Source: Chitinophaga sp. sic0106 (lineage in GTDB: Bacteria; Bacteroidota; Bacteroidia; Chitinophagales; Chitinophagaceae). From it: a stretch of DNA of 64,000 bases. The position numbers and the translations under genes are program-made. The stretch is taken from assembly GCF_019219075.1 (NCBI RefSeq), contig NZ_JAHUWJ010000018.1, positions 81,178-145,177 on the forward strand, read 5' to 3'. Every line of letters begins with the position of its first letter. Position 1 is the first letter of the stretch. Shown in pieces: positions 33,157 to 42,405 of the stretch. The notes under the pieces are model-generated. The model searched no databases. It had not been told where the DNA came from and saw only the letters and a program-made list of their open reading frames with translations.

Positions 33157-33933
33157 ATGCAACATATACAACCGAAACTCACCCTCGTAGGCGCCGGACC
33201 TGGTGATCCGGAACTCATTACGGTAAAAGGGTTAAAGGCCATTCAAAATGCCCGGGTGATACTTTATGATGCACTGTCGAATAACGAATTACTGGAGCAT
33301 GCACCCGCCGATTGCCTTTGCAGGTTTGTAGGAAAACGCGCAGGCATGCACGTATATCCACAGGAAGAAATTAACCGCATGATTGTGAAATATGCACTCA
33401 CTTATGGCAGTGTGGTAAGGCTGAAAGGGGGCGACTCCTTTGTGTTTGGCCGTGGTTCTGAGGAAATCGCTTTCGCACAGCAGTTTGGTATTGCTACCGA
33501 GGTGATTCCGGGAATAACGAGTGCAATCGCGGTACCAGGAATGAACAAGATTCCTGTTACCGCAAGAAATGTAAGCGAGGGTTTTTGGGTAATCACCGGT
33601 AACACAAGAAACGGTAATCTCTCCCGTGACCTCGAACATGCTATCTCTGCAAATACTACCGTTGTCATTTTGATGGGTATGAGCAAGCTGCATGAAATTG
33701 CAGGTATCTACGAAGCGGCTGGCAAAGGAGCAATCCCTGCTGCCATCATTCAAAATGGTACCCTGCCAGATCAGAAGTTGGGCGTAGGAAATGTTTCCGA
33801 CCTGGTAAACATTGCTGAAGCACAGCAACTGCACAACCCTGCTATCATTGTGATAGGTGAAGTGGTACGCTTCCACGAAGCATTCCAGGCCCTTCAAACC
33901 AGGGTGTCCGAAGGTTTAAAAATCGCAGTATAA
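33157..33933 (+). CDS. cobA: Uroporphyrinogen-III C-methyltransferase
   Basis: SAM-dependent enzyme of 258 residues that methylates uroporphyrinogen III to precorrin-2, the first step to siroheme. Motifs: LVGAGPGDPELITVKGLKAI at the N-terminus, VILYDALSN, YPQEEINRMIVKYA, VVRLKGGDSFVFGRGSEEIA, EVIPGITSAIAVPGMNKIPV. Length matches single-domain CobA/SumT. It overlaps the next gene by one base (TAATG) and follows the reductase after 56 bases, so the three are one operon making a siroheme enzyme and its cofactor. Confidence 0.95.
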   Translation: MQHIQPKLTLVGAGPGDPELITVKGLKAIQNARVILYDALSNNELLEHAPADCLCRFVGKRAGMHVYPQEEINRMIVKYALTYGSVVRLKGGDSFVFGRGSEEIAFAQQFGIATEVIPGITSAIAVPGMNKIPVTARNVSEGFWVITGNTRNGNLSRDLEHAISANTTVVILMGMSKLHEIAGIYEAAGKGAIPAAIIQNGTLPDQKLGVGNVSDLVNIAEAQQLHNPAIIVIGEVVRFHEAFQALQTRVSEGLKIAV

Positions 33934-34526
33934 TGGAAGAAAATCAGTTGTTTCCCGTATTCTTTAAGTTGCACCGCCTCCATGTATTGGTAGTGGGCGG
34001 AGGAAATGTGGGGTTGGAAAAAGTAAATGCTATGCTGCAAAACAGCCCGGAAGCAACTGTTACAGTGGTGTCGCTGGCCTTTTTGCCGGAACTCAAAACC
34101 CTCGCTAAGCAATACGCCAATGTGGAGCTGGTGGAGAAAGCCTTTTCCTGTGGCGACCTCTTTGGAAAAGATCTGGTAATTGCAGCCACGAATAACAAGG
34201 AATTGAATCTATGCGTGTGGGAAAAGGCCAAATGCAGTAAGGTGCTGATCAATGTGGCCGACACTCCCGAATTATGTGATTTTTACCTGGGCTCCATCGT
34301 GCAGAAAGGCAACCTCAAAATTGCGATTTCTACCAACGGAAAATCCCCCACCGTAGCCAAGCGCCTCAAACAGGTACTGCAGGAAGCCATCCCTGATACC
34401 CTGGATGAAGTACTGAACAAGCTACACCTTATCAGAGACAAGCTAAAAGGCGACTTTGCCGCAAAAGTGAAAAAACTGAACAGCATCACCGATGTGCTGG
34501 TAGATCCGGAAACGAAAGAGCTCTAA
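33933..34526 (+). CDS. Precorrin-2 dehydrogenase / sirohydrochlorin ferrochelatase (Met8-like)
   Basis: Enzyme of 197 residues that oxidises precorrin-2 with NAD and then inserts iron to give siroheme. N-terminal Rossmann motif VLVVGGGNVGLEKVNAML, then DLVIAATNNKELNLCVWEKA and VLINVADTPELCDFYLGSIV, and the basic STNGKSPTVAKRLKQVLQE segment of Met8/CysG-B. With cobA as a separate gene it replaces the fused CysG of enterobacteria. The ATG overlaps the cobA stop. Its stop overlaps that of the convergent DUF488 gene by four bases, so there is no room for a terminator between them. Confidence 0.93.
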   Translation: MEENQLFPVFFKLHRLHVLVVGGGNVGLEKVNAMLQNSPEATVTVVSLAFLPELKTLAKQYANVELVEKAFSCGDLFGKDLVIAATNNKELNLCVWEKAKCSKVLINVADTPELCDFYLGSIVQKGNLKIAISTNGKSPTVAKRLKQVLQEAIPDTLDEVLNKLHLIRDKLKGDFAAKVKKLNSITDVLVDPETKEL

Positions 34527-34870
34527 TCCTTCCTTTTTAAGATCTCCGCCAGTACTACTGCCTGATTATGTTCCTCATCTTTTGCGCCATATAATAACGT
34601 TACCCGGCCATGGGCCGCTTTTTTACGAAGCTCTGCCAACAGGTCTTCGTGCGAAGCAAGTTCTTTTTCATACCGTTGTTTAAATACCGGATAGCGCTCC
34701 GGATCATGATTGAACCATTTTCTTAGTTCATCGCTGGGTGCTATCTCTTTGAGCCACTCATCCACATGGGCCTTCTCCTTGGAGAGGCCCCGTGGCCACA
34801 GACGGTCTACCAGCACCCGGTAACCGTCCGCTTCACTGAACTGAATGTATACCCTTTTAATTTGTATCAT
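34523..34870 (-). CDS. DUF488 family protein, YeaO-like
   Basis: Small soluble protein of 115 residues: VYIQFSEADGYRVLVDRLWP, RGLSKEKAHVDEWLKEIAPS, DELRKWFNHDPERYPVFKQR, then VTLLYGAKDEEHNQAVVL. These are the hallmark segments of the DUF488/YeaO family, whose biochemical role is not settled. The conserved Arg, Trp and Lys suggest a nucleotide or phosphate-binding site. Convergent with and overlapping the siroheme gene by its stop codon. Start at the ATG at 34870. Confidence 0.85.
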   Translation of the reverse strand: MIQIKRVYIQFSEADGYRVLVDRLWPRGLSKEKAHVDEWLKEIAPSDELRKWFNHDPERYPVFKQRYEKELASHEDLLAELRKKAAHGRVTLLYGAKDEEHNQAVVLAEILKRKD

Positions 34871-34918
34871 ACAGGTATAACCCCTTATTACTTAAAAAGT
34901 TTTGGACATATATCAGAG

Positions 34919-34952
34919 AAAAGGCGGCAGGTCTTAGACCTGCCGCCTTTTT
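34919..34952 (-). terminator. Intrinsic terminator of the GT-C gene
   Basis: GGCGGCAGGTC and GACCTGCCGCC form an 11-bp stem, extended by A/T pairs to about 15 bp, with T runs on both strands. It lies 24 bases after the stop of the leftward gene. Confidence 0.9.
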
Positions 34953-34975
34953 CATTTCATTATGTGCAATGTATA

Positions 34976-36556
34976 CTACCGCTGCGCCAGTGGCGCCTTA
35001 TCCTGCTGATTATAGAAGTACTGCACCTTCACATCTTTCGGCAACTGCGCTTCAAATTGTTTCAGATTTTTGTACATAGTTTCGGCTGATTCTTCCACCG
35101 TAGCGTAAAAACACACCGTTGCATAGGCACAAATGTAGTTGTTGGATACCTCCCAGGAAGCGATCTTATGCCAGTTTTTATAGACCTCCGGCAAATACCA
35201 TTCTTCGTAAATAACGGCCACCTTAGCCTGACTGCTGTCTATCAGCTGGTGAACATAGGCGGGTGTATATTCCTTGTGTAGTTTCGCACGGGTCACCTGG
35301 TTATTACCGAGGCCCCATAAGTCGAGGGTGGTGATATCTCCCAGATAACTGATAGCGCCCACATCATTGGCCGCGATTGTTTTATGATTATAATATTGCT
35401 TCAGGAAAAGCGCCATCTGGTACTGCTGGTCGTATATATTTTTACTGCAGCGCACGGCGTGCGGCAGTGAGTTAGCCGCACGAGGCAGCAGGTTACAGAG
35501 GAAAATACTGAAAGTAAGTATGTACAGCCAGTTGGCCCTGTCCTTTAGTTTTTCAGGTGACCACCATTCCATAAATATTATAGAGAGATGGAAAAAGCTT
35601 AATACCAGCAAATAGGCTTCGTACCGGTACAGATAACCGGCGGCTGCGGAGCAGCAGTGGAGAATAATGCTGAAGAAACTGATGGTCAGCACATAAAATG
35701 TTCTGTCGAACTGCTTCCTGCGGAAACGTTCTGCCACCACTATGCCGGTGATCACAAACACCCCGCTGATCACGCTGGTGATTTCCAGGAAGGAAACCGT
35801 ATCGTTTAACAGGCGTATCAGTTGCATTTTCCCTTTCAGAATCAGGGAGTTAGGGAGGAAGTAGCCTCCTTTTATTACCATCACCGCACCGAATATTATT
35901 ACCGGGGAAATACTGATGATACCCAGTACGAACGCGGATTTCCAGCTTTTGCGAAGGGCAAGGATGCAGCACACTACAAATGCCGTATAGGCGTTCTCGT
36001 AACGACAGGAAATCATCAGTGCACCCCATAGCGCAGGTGCGATCCAGTCGCCCAGGGCCAGCTGGTTATTTTCCAGTCGCGTAGCACAGCGGTGCACGAA
36101 AATGAGTGTGAGCGCCATCTGCAGACTATGTTCCATGCCAAGTATGGTCATGAATGGGAGTGGGGCTACCAGCATGGTGGCCATCATGGCTACCGTTTTG
36201 CGGGAGGTGGATAAGTGGGTATGCTTATTCAATTCCCGCTGCATTTCCAGGAGCAGCAATACGGCACCGGTAGCACTGAGTATCAGCGGCCACCAGGGCG
36301 AGAGCCCAAAAATATAAAAAGCGGTGCTCAGCAAAATGGTGAACAGCACAGAGGAGGACGAGGAAACCCATTCTACGTTAGACAGGCCCCAGATGTGATG
36401 AAAGGCCACATTTTTGGCTACCGCCATATGGATAAATGCATCATCCAGCGGATAGCTCAGTACGCCATTGGTGTTTCGGAGGGACAAAAATTCCAGCACA
36501 ACCACTATACAACACAATACGGCAAGTACAATGGCAAAGGGATAATACTTCTTCAT
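34976..36556 (-). CDS. GT-C-type membrane glycosyltransferase-like protein
   Basis: Integral membrane protein of 526 residues with about ten hydrophobic helices. The first large loop carries YPLDDAFIHMAVAKN near residue 37, matching the acidic DD/LDD catalytic motif of lipid-phosphate-dependent GT-C enzymes (GT39/PMT and arabinosyltransferase-like). A soluble C-terminal domain starts near residue 390 (YYNHKTIAANDVGAISYLGD, then LDLWGLGNN), a segment common in bacterial arabinofuranosyl- and mannosyltransferase-like proteins. Donor and acceptor are unknown. It is transcribed alone with its own terminator. Confidence 0.7.
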   Translation of the reverse strand: MKKYYPFAIVLAVLCCIVVVLEFLSLRNTNGVLSYPLDDAFIHMAVAKNVAFHHIWGLSNVEWVSSSSSVLFTILLSTAFYIFGLSPWWPLILSATGAVLLLLEMQRELNKHTHLSTSRKTVAMMATMLVAPLPFMTILGMEHSLQMALTLIFVHRCATRLENNQLALGDWIAPALWGALMISCRYENAYTAFVVCCILALRKSWKSAFVLGIISISPVIIFGAVMVIKGGYFLPNSLILKGKMQLIRLLNDTVSFLEITSVISGVFVITGIVVAERFRRKQFDRTFYVLTISFFSIILHCCSAAAGYLYRYEAYLLVLSFFHLSIIFMEWWSPEKLKDRANWLYILTFSIFLCNLLPRAANSLPHAVRCSKNIYDQQYQMALFLKQYYNHKTIAANDVGAISYLGDITTLDLWGLGNNQVTRAKLHKEYTPAYVHQLIDSSQAKVAVIYEEWYLPEVYKNWHKIASWEVSNNYICAYATVCFYATVEESAETMYKNLKQFEAQLPKDVKVQYFYNQQDKAPLAQR

Positions 36557-36688
36557 GAGGTTAGAGTGTCATTCAGTTAATGAAATTCAGCTTGCGGTTA
36601 GCATAGAAGGTGGTTAAAACTATCGGAGATCAGGGGATTCGGTGCCCGAAAATATGTCAAAAATCGCAAATATCCTATCTTTATTTCC

Positions 36689-37345
36689 ATGGAACAGCAT
36701 CAGGAAATAATAGAAACAACCGTGAAATTTGTGAAGCAGCAGCTGGCAAATGCAGAAGGAGGGCACGATTGGTGGCATATCTACCGGGTATGGAAACAGG
36801 CCAGGCATATAGCAACCACAGAGCAGTCTGATTTGCTGGTGGTGGAACTGGGAGCTTTGCTGCACGACATCGCCGACTCCAAATTTCACGGGGGCGACGA
36901 AGAAATCGGGCCAGCCAGAGCAGGGGCTTTCATGGAAAGTTTAGGACTGCCGCAGGAGGTCATTGAACACGTTAAAAATATCATCCGGTATATCTCTTTT
37001 AAAGGAGGACATAATGAAAACGGCTTTTATTCCACTGAGCTGGGCATTGTGCAGGACGCGGACCGGCTCGATGCCATTGGCGCCATTGGTATTGCCCGGG
37101 CATTTAATTATGGAGGATTTAAAAACCGCGCTTTGTATGATCCGGAAGTAGCGCCGGTGCTAAACCGTAGTAAGGAAGACTATAAGCATAACAATACTCC
37201 TACCATCAATCATTTTTATGAGAAACTGTTGTTGCTGAAGGATAAGATGAATACCAGCACCGGGAAACGGCTGGCGCAGGATCGGCATACCTTTATGGAG
37301 CAGTATTTACAGCAGTTTTATGCAGAGTGGGAAGGGGAGATGTAA
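36689..37345 (+). CDS. HD-domain phosphohydrolase, YedJ-like
   Basis: Metal-dependent phosphohydrolase of 218 residues. The HD site is visible as GHDWWHIYRVWKQARHIA near residue 29 and ELGALLHDIADSKFHGGDEE near residue 58, with DADRLDAIGAIGIARAF near 130. These match the single-domain HD proteins related to YedJ/YpgQ, which hydrolyse nucleotides. Physiological substrate unknown. Convergent with a thioesterase gene, with a hairpin element between them. Confidence 0.85.
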   Translation: MEQHQEIIETTVKFVKQQLANAEGGHDWWHIYRVWKQARHIATTEQSDLLVVELGALLHDIADSKFHGGDEEIGPARAGAFMESLGLPQEVIEHVKNIIRYISFKGGHNENGFYSTELGIVQDADRLDAIGAIGIARAFNYGGFKNRALYDPEVAPVLNRSKEDYKHNNTPTINHFYEKLLLLKDKMNTSTGKRLAQDRHTFMEQYLQQFYAEWEGEM

Positions 37346-37399
37346 ATGCAACGTATGATAATTAAACCCGGAGGGGTTGCCCCGCCGGCGATGCGGGAG

Positions 37400-37438
37400 C
37401 AAAATAAAACGGATCGCGAAGCGATCCGTTTTATTTTG
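37400..37438. repeat. Long perfect hairpin with GAA loop
   Basis: Perfect 18-bp stem (37400-37417 with 37421-37438) closed by a C-GAA-G triloop, between convergent genes. Ends in TTTTATTTTG on the plus strand and the same sequence on the minus strand, so it can also terminate both transcripts. A smaller stem CCCGC/GCGGG lies at 37381-37397. Confidence 0.8.
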
Positions 37439-37441
37439 TAA

Positions 37442-37960
37442 TCAGATATTGAACAGTGCTTTCAGCTCTTCCGCATCCTCCGGTTTCATTTTTCCACCAA
37501 GGATGAGTCGCAGTTGCCTGCGACGCAGGGCACCATCATATAATTTTTTTTCTTCTTCTGTGTCCACGGTAATGGCCGGCACCGGGCGGGAGTTTCCGTT
37601 AGGGTCCAGGGCTACAAATGTCATGAATGCTTCATTGGATTTATAGCGGTATTGTTGCACCGGGTCTTCACCCCACACGCGCATGTGTACTTCCATGGAA
37701 GTATTGAATGCACGGCTTACTTTCGCTTCAATATGTACTACATTACCCAGTTTAATGGGATTTTCGAAGGAGATATTATCTACAGAAGCGGTTACAACAG
37801 GTGCGGCGCAATGTTTCATGCACGACAGCGCGGCGGCAATGTCCATCCAGTACATGAGGCGTCCACCCATCAGGTTACCGAAAGTGTTGGTATCGTTGGG
37901 GAGCACCAGCTCTGTCATTTGAATCAGAGAGTCCTGCGCTCGTTTAGGCGTTAAAGTCAT
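37442..37960 (-). CDS. Acyl-CoA thioesterase, hotdog fold (YciA/BACH-like)
   Basis: Protein of 172 residues that should hydrolyse acyl-CoA thioesters. It starts with TLTPKRAQDSLIQMTELVLP, then NDTNTFGNLMGGRLMYWMDI, where the Asn and Asp of this segment are the catalytic/structural residues of the BACH-type hotdog family. ASVDNISFENPIKLGNVVHI and EAFMTFVALDPNGNSRPVPA follow. The C-terminal helix (LRRRQLRLILGGKMKPEDAE) is a common extension in Bacteroidota. Monocistronic, with a -7 element at 37980-37987. Confidence 0.92.
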   Translation of the reverse strand: MTLTPKRAQDSLIQMTELVLPNDTNTFGNLMGGRLMYWMDIAAALSCMKHCAAPVVTASVDNISFENPIKLGNVVHIEAKVSRAFNTSMEVHMRVWGEDPVQQYRYKSNEAFMTFVALDPNGNSRPVPAITVDTEEEKKLYDGALRRRQLRLILGGKMKPEDAEELKALFNI

Positions 37961-37979
37961 CTTTAATGTATTTCGGACG

Positions 37980-37987
37980 CAAATTTA
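37980..37987 (-). promoter_or_regulatory. Thioesterase promoter -7 element
   Basis: Reads TAAATTTG on the minus strand, 20 bases before the start codon. No TTG partner at the usual distance. Confidence 0.35.
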
Positions 37988-38247
37988 CAATATAAGATCT
38001 ATTGCGCTGTTGTATTATGAAAGATACTATCCTGTTAAGGTACAATTTTTAAAATTTCTTTACCTGACCCTTATATATGGTGATGATATTCGCGTGTTTT
38101 AGTAGCAAATTTTGAATGATATCCGTTTGCAGTGCGTATAATTTTTGTGTTTATCAAAATCTAACGGAATTCAATACAGGCATACATTAGCCGTGGCGGA
38201 TTTCAGCCTTTCGAACCGTCGTCTGACAGTCAAATCGAGATAAAAAC

Positions 38248-38277
38248 TTGGGTGCGAAGCAAATTTTTGTAACTTTG
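38248..38277 (+). promoter_or_regulatory. pyrG promoter, Bacteroidota consensus
   Basis: TTG at 38248-38250, 19-base spacer, TAACTTTG at 38270-38277. Exact match to the phylum consensus. Confidence 0.75.
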
Positions 38278-38378
38278 CATGACCTTCGGAAGTAGTTTAC
38301 TTGACAGGTAACACACCAAAAGCAATCCGGCACTTCCCCCGTAATAGGTCAAGTAATTCAAGCAGAATTTTAGTTTTT

Positions 38379-40028
38379 ATGGCAAAATATATCTTCGTAA
38401 CGGGAGGTGTTACATCTTCTTTGGGTAAAGGAATTATAGCCGCCTCGCTGGCTAAACTATTGCAGGCACGCGGCTTTAGAGTGACTATTCAGAAGTTCGA
38501 TCCATATATTAATGTGGATCCGGGAACATTAAACCCATATGAGCACGGGGAATGTTATGTAACGGAAGATGGTGCCGAAACCGACCTCGATCTGGGACAC
38601 TACGAGCGTTTCCTGAATATTCCTACATCTCAGGCAAACAACGTAACTACCGGTCGTATTTATCAAACAGTGATCAATAAGGAAAGGGAAGGGGCATATC
38701 TGGGTAAAACCGTTCAGGTTATCCCACATATCACCGATGAAATCAAGCGTCGCATCCTCCTGCTCGGCAAAGACGGTAAGTATGATATCGTTATTACTGA
38801 GCTGGGTGGTACCGTGGGTGATATCGAATCACTCCCGTACATTGAGGCAGTTCGTCAGCTCCAATGGGAACTGGGCGAAGAAGATTGTCTGGTAGTGCAC
38901 CTCACCCTGATCCCTTACCTGCGTGCAGCAAAAGAGCTCAAAACCAAGCCTACACAACACTCTGTGCGTTTGCTCAGTGAGTATGGCGTACATCCTGATA
39001 TCATCGTTTGTCGTACAGAAGAACCAATGTACCGCGATCTGAAAAAGAAGATCGCCCTCTTCTGTAATGTACAGGTAGATGCAGTTATCGAAGCGAACGA
39101 CTGCCCTACCATCTACGAAGTACCTTTGGAAATGCTGCGTGAGAAACTCGATGTTTCTGTGCTGAAAAGACTGGGGCTGCCTATCGAAAAAGAACCAGAA
39201 CTGATCAAGTGGCGCGAATTCCTGGATAAGTTAAAATATCCTAAATCTAAAGTTACGATCGGCTTGATCGGTAAATATGTGGAGTTGCAGGATGCTTACA
39301 AATCAATCCTGGAATCCTTTATTCATGCCGGTGCAGTAAACGATTGTAAAGTAGTGGTACAAAATATCCACTCTGAGCACCTGACACCTGAAAATGTATG
39401 TGAAAAACTGAAAAACCTCGATGGTTTACTGGTAGCACCAGGCTTTGGTCATCGTGGTATTGAAGGTAAAATCACTGCTATTCAATATGCCCGTGAAAAT
39501 AAGCTGCCATTCTTCGGTATTTGCCTTGGTATGCAGATGAGCGTGGTGGAATACGCACGTAATGTACTCGGCTGGAAAGATGCACACTCTGTAGAAATGA
39601 ATCCTGACACCGCTCACCCGGTGATCAACCTCATGGAAGAGCAGAAAAAAGTGACTGCCAAAGGTGGTACCATGCGCCTCGGTGCATACGCCTGCGAACT
39701 CCTTCCAGGTTCTAAAGCTGCAGAAATCTACGGTAGCACTACTATCAGCGAAAGACACCGCCATCGTTATGAATTCAATAACGAATACCTGCAGGCATTT
39801 GAAGATGCCGGTATGGTGCCTTCCGGTAAAAACCCGGATACTGGCCTGGTGGAGATGATTGAGCTCCCTAACCATCCTTTCTTCGTTGGTTCTCAGTTCC
39901 ATCCGGAGCTGAAAAGCACTGTAGAAAGTCCTTCCCCTATTTTCGTAGCTTTCATTGGCGCAGCCAAAGCTTACGCTGAAAGCAAAAACGGAAAAGCTAA
40001 ACTCAACGAGGAAGCTGTAGCGAAGTAA
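38379..40028 (+). CDS. pyrG: CTP synthase
   Basis: Makes CTP from UTP, ATP and glutamine. The ATG at 38379 gives the family N-terminus MAKYIFVTGGVTSSLGKGII; the open frame extends 26 codons upstream to 38301, but that part is not conserved in the family. The 549-residue protein has the synthetase domain (P-loop SSLGKG, QKFDPYINVDPGTLNPYEHG, TELGGTVGDIESLPY) and a class I glutamine amidotransferase domain with the nucleophile in FGICLGMQMSVVEYAR and a C-terminal His-x-Glu in QFHPELKST. Own promoter and terminator. Confidence 0.97.
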   Translation: MAKYIFVTGGVTSSLGKGIIAASLAKLLQARGFRVTIQKFDPYINVDPGTLNPYEHGECYVTEDGAETDLDLGHYERFLNIPTSQANNVTTGRIYQTVINKEREGAYLGKTVQVIPHITDEIKRRILLLGKDGKYDIVITELGGTVGDIESLPYIEAVRQLQWELGEEDCLVVHLTLIPYLRAAKELKTKPTQHSVRLLSEYGVHPDIIVCRTEEPMYRDLKKKIALFCNVQVDAVIEANDCPTIYEVPLEMLREKLDVSVLKRLGLPIEKEPELIKWREFLDKLKYPKSKVTIGLIGKYVELQDAYKSILESFIHAGAVNDCKVVVQNIHSEHLTPENVCEKLKNLDGLLVAPGFGHRGIEGKITAIQYARENKLPFFGICLGMQMSVVEYARNVLGWKDAHSVEMNPDTAHPVINLMEEQKKVTAKGGTMRLGAYACELLPGSKAAEIYGSTTISERHRHRYEFNNEYLQAFEDAGMVPSGKNPDTGLVEMIELPNHPFFVGSQFHPELKSTVESPSPIFVAFIGAAKAYAESKNGKAKLNEEAVAK

Positions 40029-40064
40029 AATATAATATTTTTTATTTATATAGATGTCATTGGA

Positions 40065-40101
40065 GGCCGGAAAAAAGGATCAGTCCTTTTTCCGGCCTTT
40101 T
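40065..40101 (+). terminator. Intrinsic terminator of pyrG
   Basis: GGCCGGAAAAAAGGA and TCCTTTTTCCGGCC pair over about 14 bp, followed by TTTT. Confidence 0.9.
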
Positions 40102-40221
40102 ACATTGGTTTTTAGCGGAAAACCTCCGGTTTTGCTGGTGTGTATTGTTTGGCACCTCGCGCGAGGAAGCCGCCGCCAGGTATCTGTCCTTACGTGCAGT
40201 TACGCAGATTCAGTCGGTTAA

Positions 40222-40231
40222 CATCTCCCTA
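40222..40231 (-). repeat. TAGGGAGATG motif copy
   Basis: Plus-strand context GTTAACATCTCCCTAAACC, between pyrG and yidC. Confidence 0.6.
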
Positions 40232-40291
40232 AACCAAGCCCGGTGCAAACATTCAGCAGAAAGCTACCTTCAGCTGTGTAACCATAGCCAC

Positions 40292-40337
40292 CCGCGCGCA
40301 GCGCGGAACCCCACCCAATGACACCGAAGGTGTCATT
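40292..40337. repeat. Two-hairpin intergenic repeat, copy A
   Basis: CCGCGC/GCGCGG with a GCA loop, then AATGACACC/GGTGTCATT with a GAA loop. Shares order, stems and linker bases with the copy at 61840-61887. Confidence 0.7.
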
Positions 40338-40441
40338 TAGAACCGCACGTATGATGCCGCTTTTAACAATTCTTTAATAAACAATCTTCAAAAAAAGCCA
40401 CCGCAGCCGGTAGTCTTTATCGGCTTTGCCAGAAAAAGGAT

Positions 40442-40449
40442 TACCTTTG
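40442..40449 (+). promoter_or_regulatory. yidC promoter -7 element
   Basis: TACCTTTG matches TAnnTTTG, 24 bases before the ATG. The nearest TTTG upstream is only 13 bases away. Confidence 0.4.
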
Positions 40450-40473
40450 CTGCCTAAATTTTAATTGCATTTC

Positions 40474-42321
40474 ATGGATAGAAATTCGGTTATTGGCTTT
40501 TTACTGTTAGGTGTGTTGCTGGTAGGTTACATATTCCTGAATAATAAGCAGCAGCAAAACGCAGCCAAAGAAAAGGCCATACAAGATTCCATCGCCCTTG
40601 TGAACAAGCCAAAAACGGTTCCTACTGATACAGTAGCTAACCTGGCTGGTACTCAGCTCGATTCAGCCCATCAGGCGCAACTCTCCGGAGAATATGGCGC
40701 ATTTGCAGCCGCAGCCGTTGGTACCGAGCAAACTACCGTTCTGGAAAATGATGTTGTAAAAATTACTTTCTCTAATAAAGGTGGTCAGCCTGTTTCTGTA
40801 CAGCTGAAAGATTTTAAAACCCATGATGGTCAGCCACTGATGCTGGCAAACGGCTCCTTCAACCGCCTGTCTGTTGAAGTACCTGCCAATGCGAATAAAA
40901 CACTGCAGAGTGCCGACCTCTTCTTCACCGCTGCCGCTCCCCAGCAGCTCGCCGGTGATCAAAAAGCGATCTCTTACCGCCTGGCAGCCGCCAATGGTGC
41001 TTACCTGGAATTTGTATACCTCCTGAAACCAGGCAGCTACGTGGTAGACTATGATATTCACGCCGTTGGTTTCCAGAATATTCTTCCTGGCAGCCAGAAA
41101 TTCCTGACCCTGCAATGGAACTCACAAAACGACAAGCAGGAACTGGACATGCAGAATGAACGCCTGAACAACCAGGTACACTACATGACCAAAAAAGAAA
41201 AACATGACTACTTCACCCTGCAACGTTCTGCACATGAAAAGCTGAGCGACGAACTGAAATGGGTAAGTGTGAAACAACAGTTTTTCAACACTACCCTGAT
41301 CGCTAAAAAAGCAGATTTCGCCAGCGCAGATGTAAATACCAAAGTACCTGAAAGCGCCAATATTGTAGGACAAACCTACACCACCCTGCAGATCCCTTAC
41401 GATCGTTCTGCTGATTTCTCTTTCCCAATTGAAATCTACTACGGTCCTAACCACTATAAAACACTGAAATCATTTGATCTCGGCCTGGAAAAAATTATTC
41501 CACTGGGTTCCGGCATCTTCGCTTTTGTGAAGTATGTGAACAAATGGATCATTATTCCGGTGTTTAACTTCCTCAGCGGATTTATCCACAACTATGGCAT
41601 CATCATTATCCTCCTCACCCTGTTCATTCGCCTGATCATTGCTCCGTTTACTTATCAGAGCTATGTTTCACAGGCTAAGATGAAAGTGCTGAAACCTGAA
41701 ATTGATGAGCTGAAAGCTAAATATGGTGATGATCAGCAGACCTTTGGTGTGGAACAAATGAAACTCTTCAAGAGCGCCGGTGTAAACCCGCTCGGAGGTT
41801 GTTTGCCAGCCCTGTTACAGTTACCGATCCTGGTAGCGATGTACAGCTTCTTCCCATCCAGCATTGAGCTGCGCCAGGAAAGCTTCCTGTGGGCTACCGA
41901 CTTATCGACCTACGATTCCATCATGCACCTGCCATTCAACATTCCGTTTTATGGCGATCACGTGAGCTTATTTACCCTGCTGATGACTGTTACCAGCTTC
42001 ATGCTGGCCTTCTACAACCGTGGAATGGCAGACCAGAGCAACCCGGTAATGAAGTATATGCCATATGTAATGCCCCTGATGTTCCTCGGTATCTTCAACA
42101 GAACCGCTGCGGCTCTTACATTCTACTACTTCCTGTCCAACCTGATCTCTATCATTCTGCAATTCGTGATTCAGAAATTCGTTATCAGCGAAGCGAAGAT
42201 CCACGCGCAGATCCAGGAAAATAAAAAGAAACCTGTACAGAAATCTAAATGGCAGGAAAAGCTGGAAGACATGCAGAAGCGTCAGGCTGATATGCAGCAG
42301 AACCAGCGTAACAAAAAGTAA
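40474..42321 (+). CDS. yidC: Membrane protein insertase YidC
   Basis: Inner-membrane insertase of 615 residues that places and folds membrane proteins with or without SecYEG. The ATG at 40474 is chosen over a TTG three codons upstream: MDRNSVIGFLLLGVLLVGYI begins the first membrane helix. A large periplasmic domain follows (to about residue 350). The conserved C-terminal core has IIIILLTLFIRLIIAPFTYQ with its positively charged groove residue, then VNPLGGCLPALLQLPILVAM and a basic, glutamine-rich tail. Length and layout fit the Gram-negative, Bacteroidota type. Confidence 0.96.
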   Translation: MDRNSVIGFLLLGVLLVGYIFLNNKQQQNAAKEKAIQDSIALVNKPKTVPTDTVANLAGTQLDSAHQAQLSGEYGAFAAAAVGTEQTTVLENDVVKITFSNKGGQPVSVQLKDFKTHDGQPLMLANGSFNRLSVEVPANANKTLQSADLFFTAAAPQQLAGDQKAISYRLAAANGAYLEFVYLLKPGSYVVDYDIHAVGFQNILPGSQKFLTLQWNSQNDKQELDMQNERLNNQVHYMTKKEKHDYFTLQRSAHEKLSDELKWVSVKQQFFNTTLIAKKADFASADVNTKVPESANIVGQTYTTLQIPYDRSADFSFPIEIYYGPNHYKTLKSFDLGLEKIIPLGSGIFAFVKYVNKWIIIPVFNFLSGFIHNYGIIIILLTLFIRLIIAPFTYQSYVSQAKMKVLKPEIDELKAKYGDDQQTFGVEQMKLFKSAGVNPLGGCLPALLQLPILVAMYSFFPSSIELRQESFLWATDLSTYDSIMHLPFNIPFYGDHVSLFTLLMTVTSFMLAFYNRGMADQSNPVMKYMPYVMPLMFLGIFNRTAAALTFYYFLSNLISIILQFVIQKFVISEAKIHAQIQENKKKPVQKSKWQEKLEDMQKRQADMQQNQRNKK

Positions 42322-42354
42322 TATTTTCTGAACTATTCAGTCATATTTTTTAGC

Positions 42355-42386
42355 AGAAGGCTTCCGGTTCGGAAGCCTTCTCTGTT
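42355..42386 (+). terminator. Intrinsic terminator of yidC
   Basis: AGAAGGCTTCCG, GTT loop, CGGAAGCCTTCT: a perfect 12-bp stem followed by CTGTTTT. Confidence 0.88.
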
Positions 42387-42405
42387 TTATTTATTTAATT
42401 GCAGT

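Larger units (their letters stand above)
37961..38378. other. Divergent region between the thioesterase gene and pyrG
   Basis: A 418-base region with the leftward -7 element near its left end and a complete pyrG promoter at 38248-38277. About 95 bases of leader precede the pyrG start. No terminator hairpin or leader ORF of note was found, and no G-run of the type used for CTP-sensing initiation. Confidence 0.5.
40029..40473. other. 445-base region between pyrG and yidC
   Basis: In order: pyrG terminator, one TAGGGAGATG copy, a two-hairpin repeat (40292-40337) related to the one at 61840, and the yidC -7 element. No ORF can be supported. Confidence 0.6.

Noticed and set aside
38301..38378. 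Upstream extension of pyrG by 26 codons
   Set aside because: The extension (MTGNTPKAIRHFPRNR) is not part of CTP synthase, and the ATG at 38379 starts the conserved MAKYIFVTGG segment. The promoter at 38248-38277 fits either start, so the family N-terminus decides.
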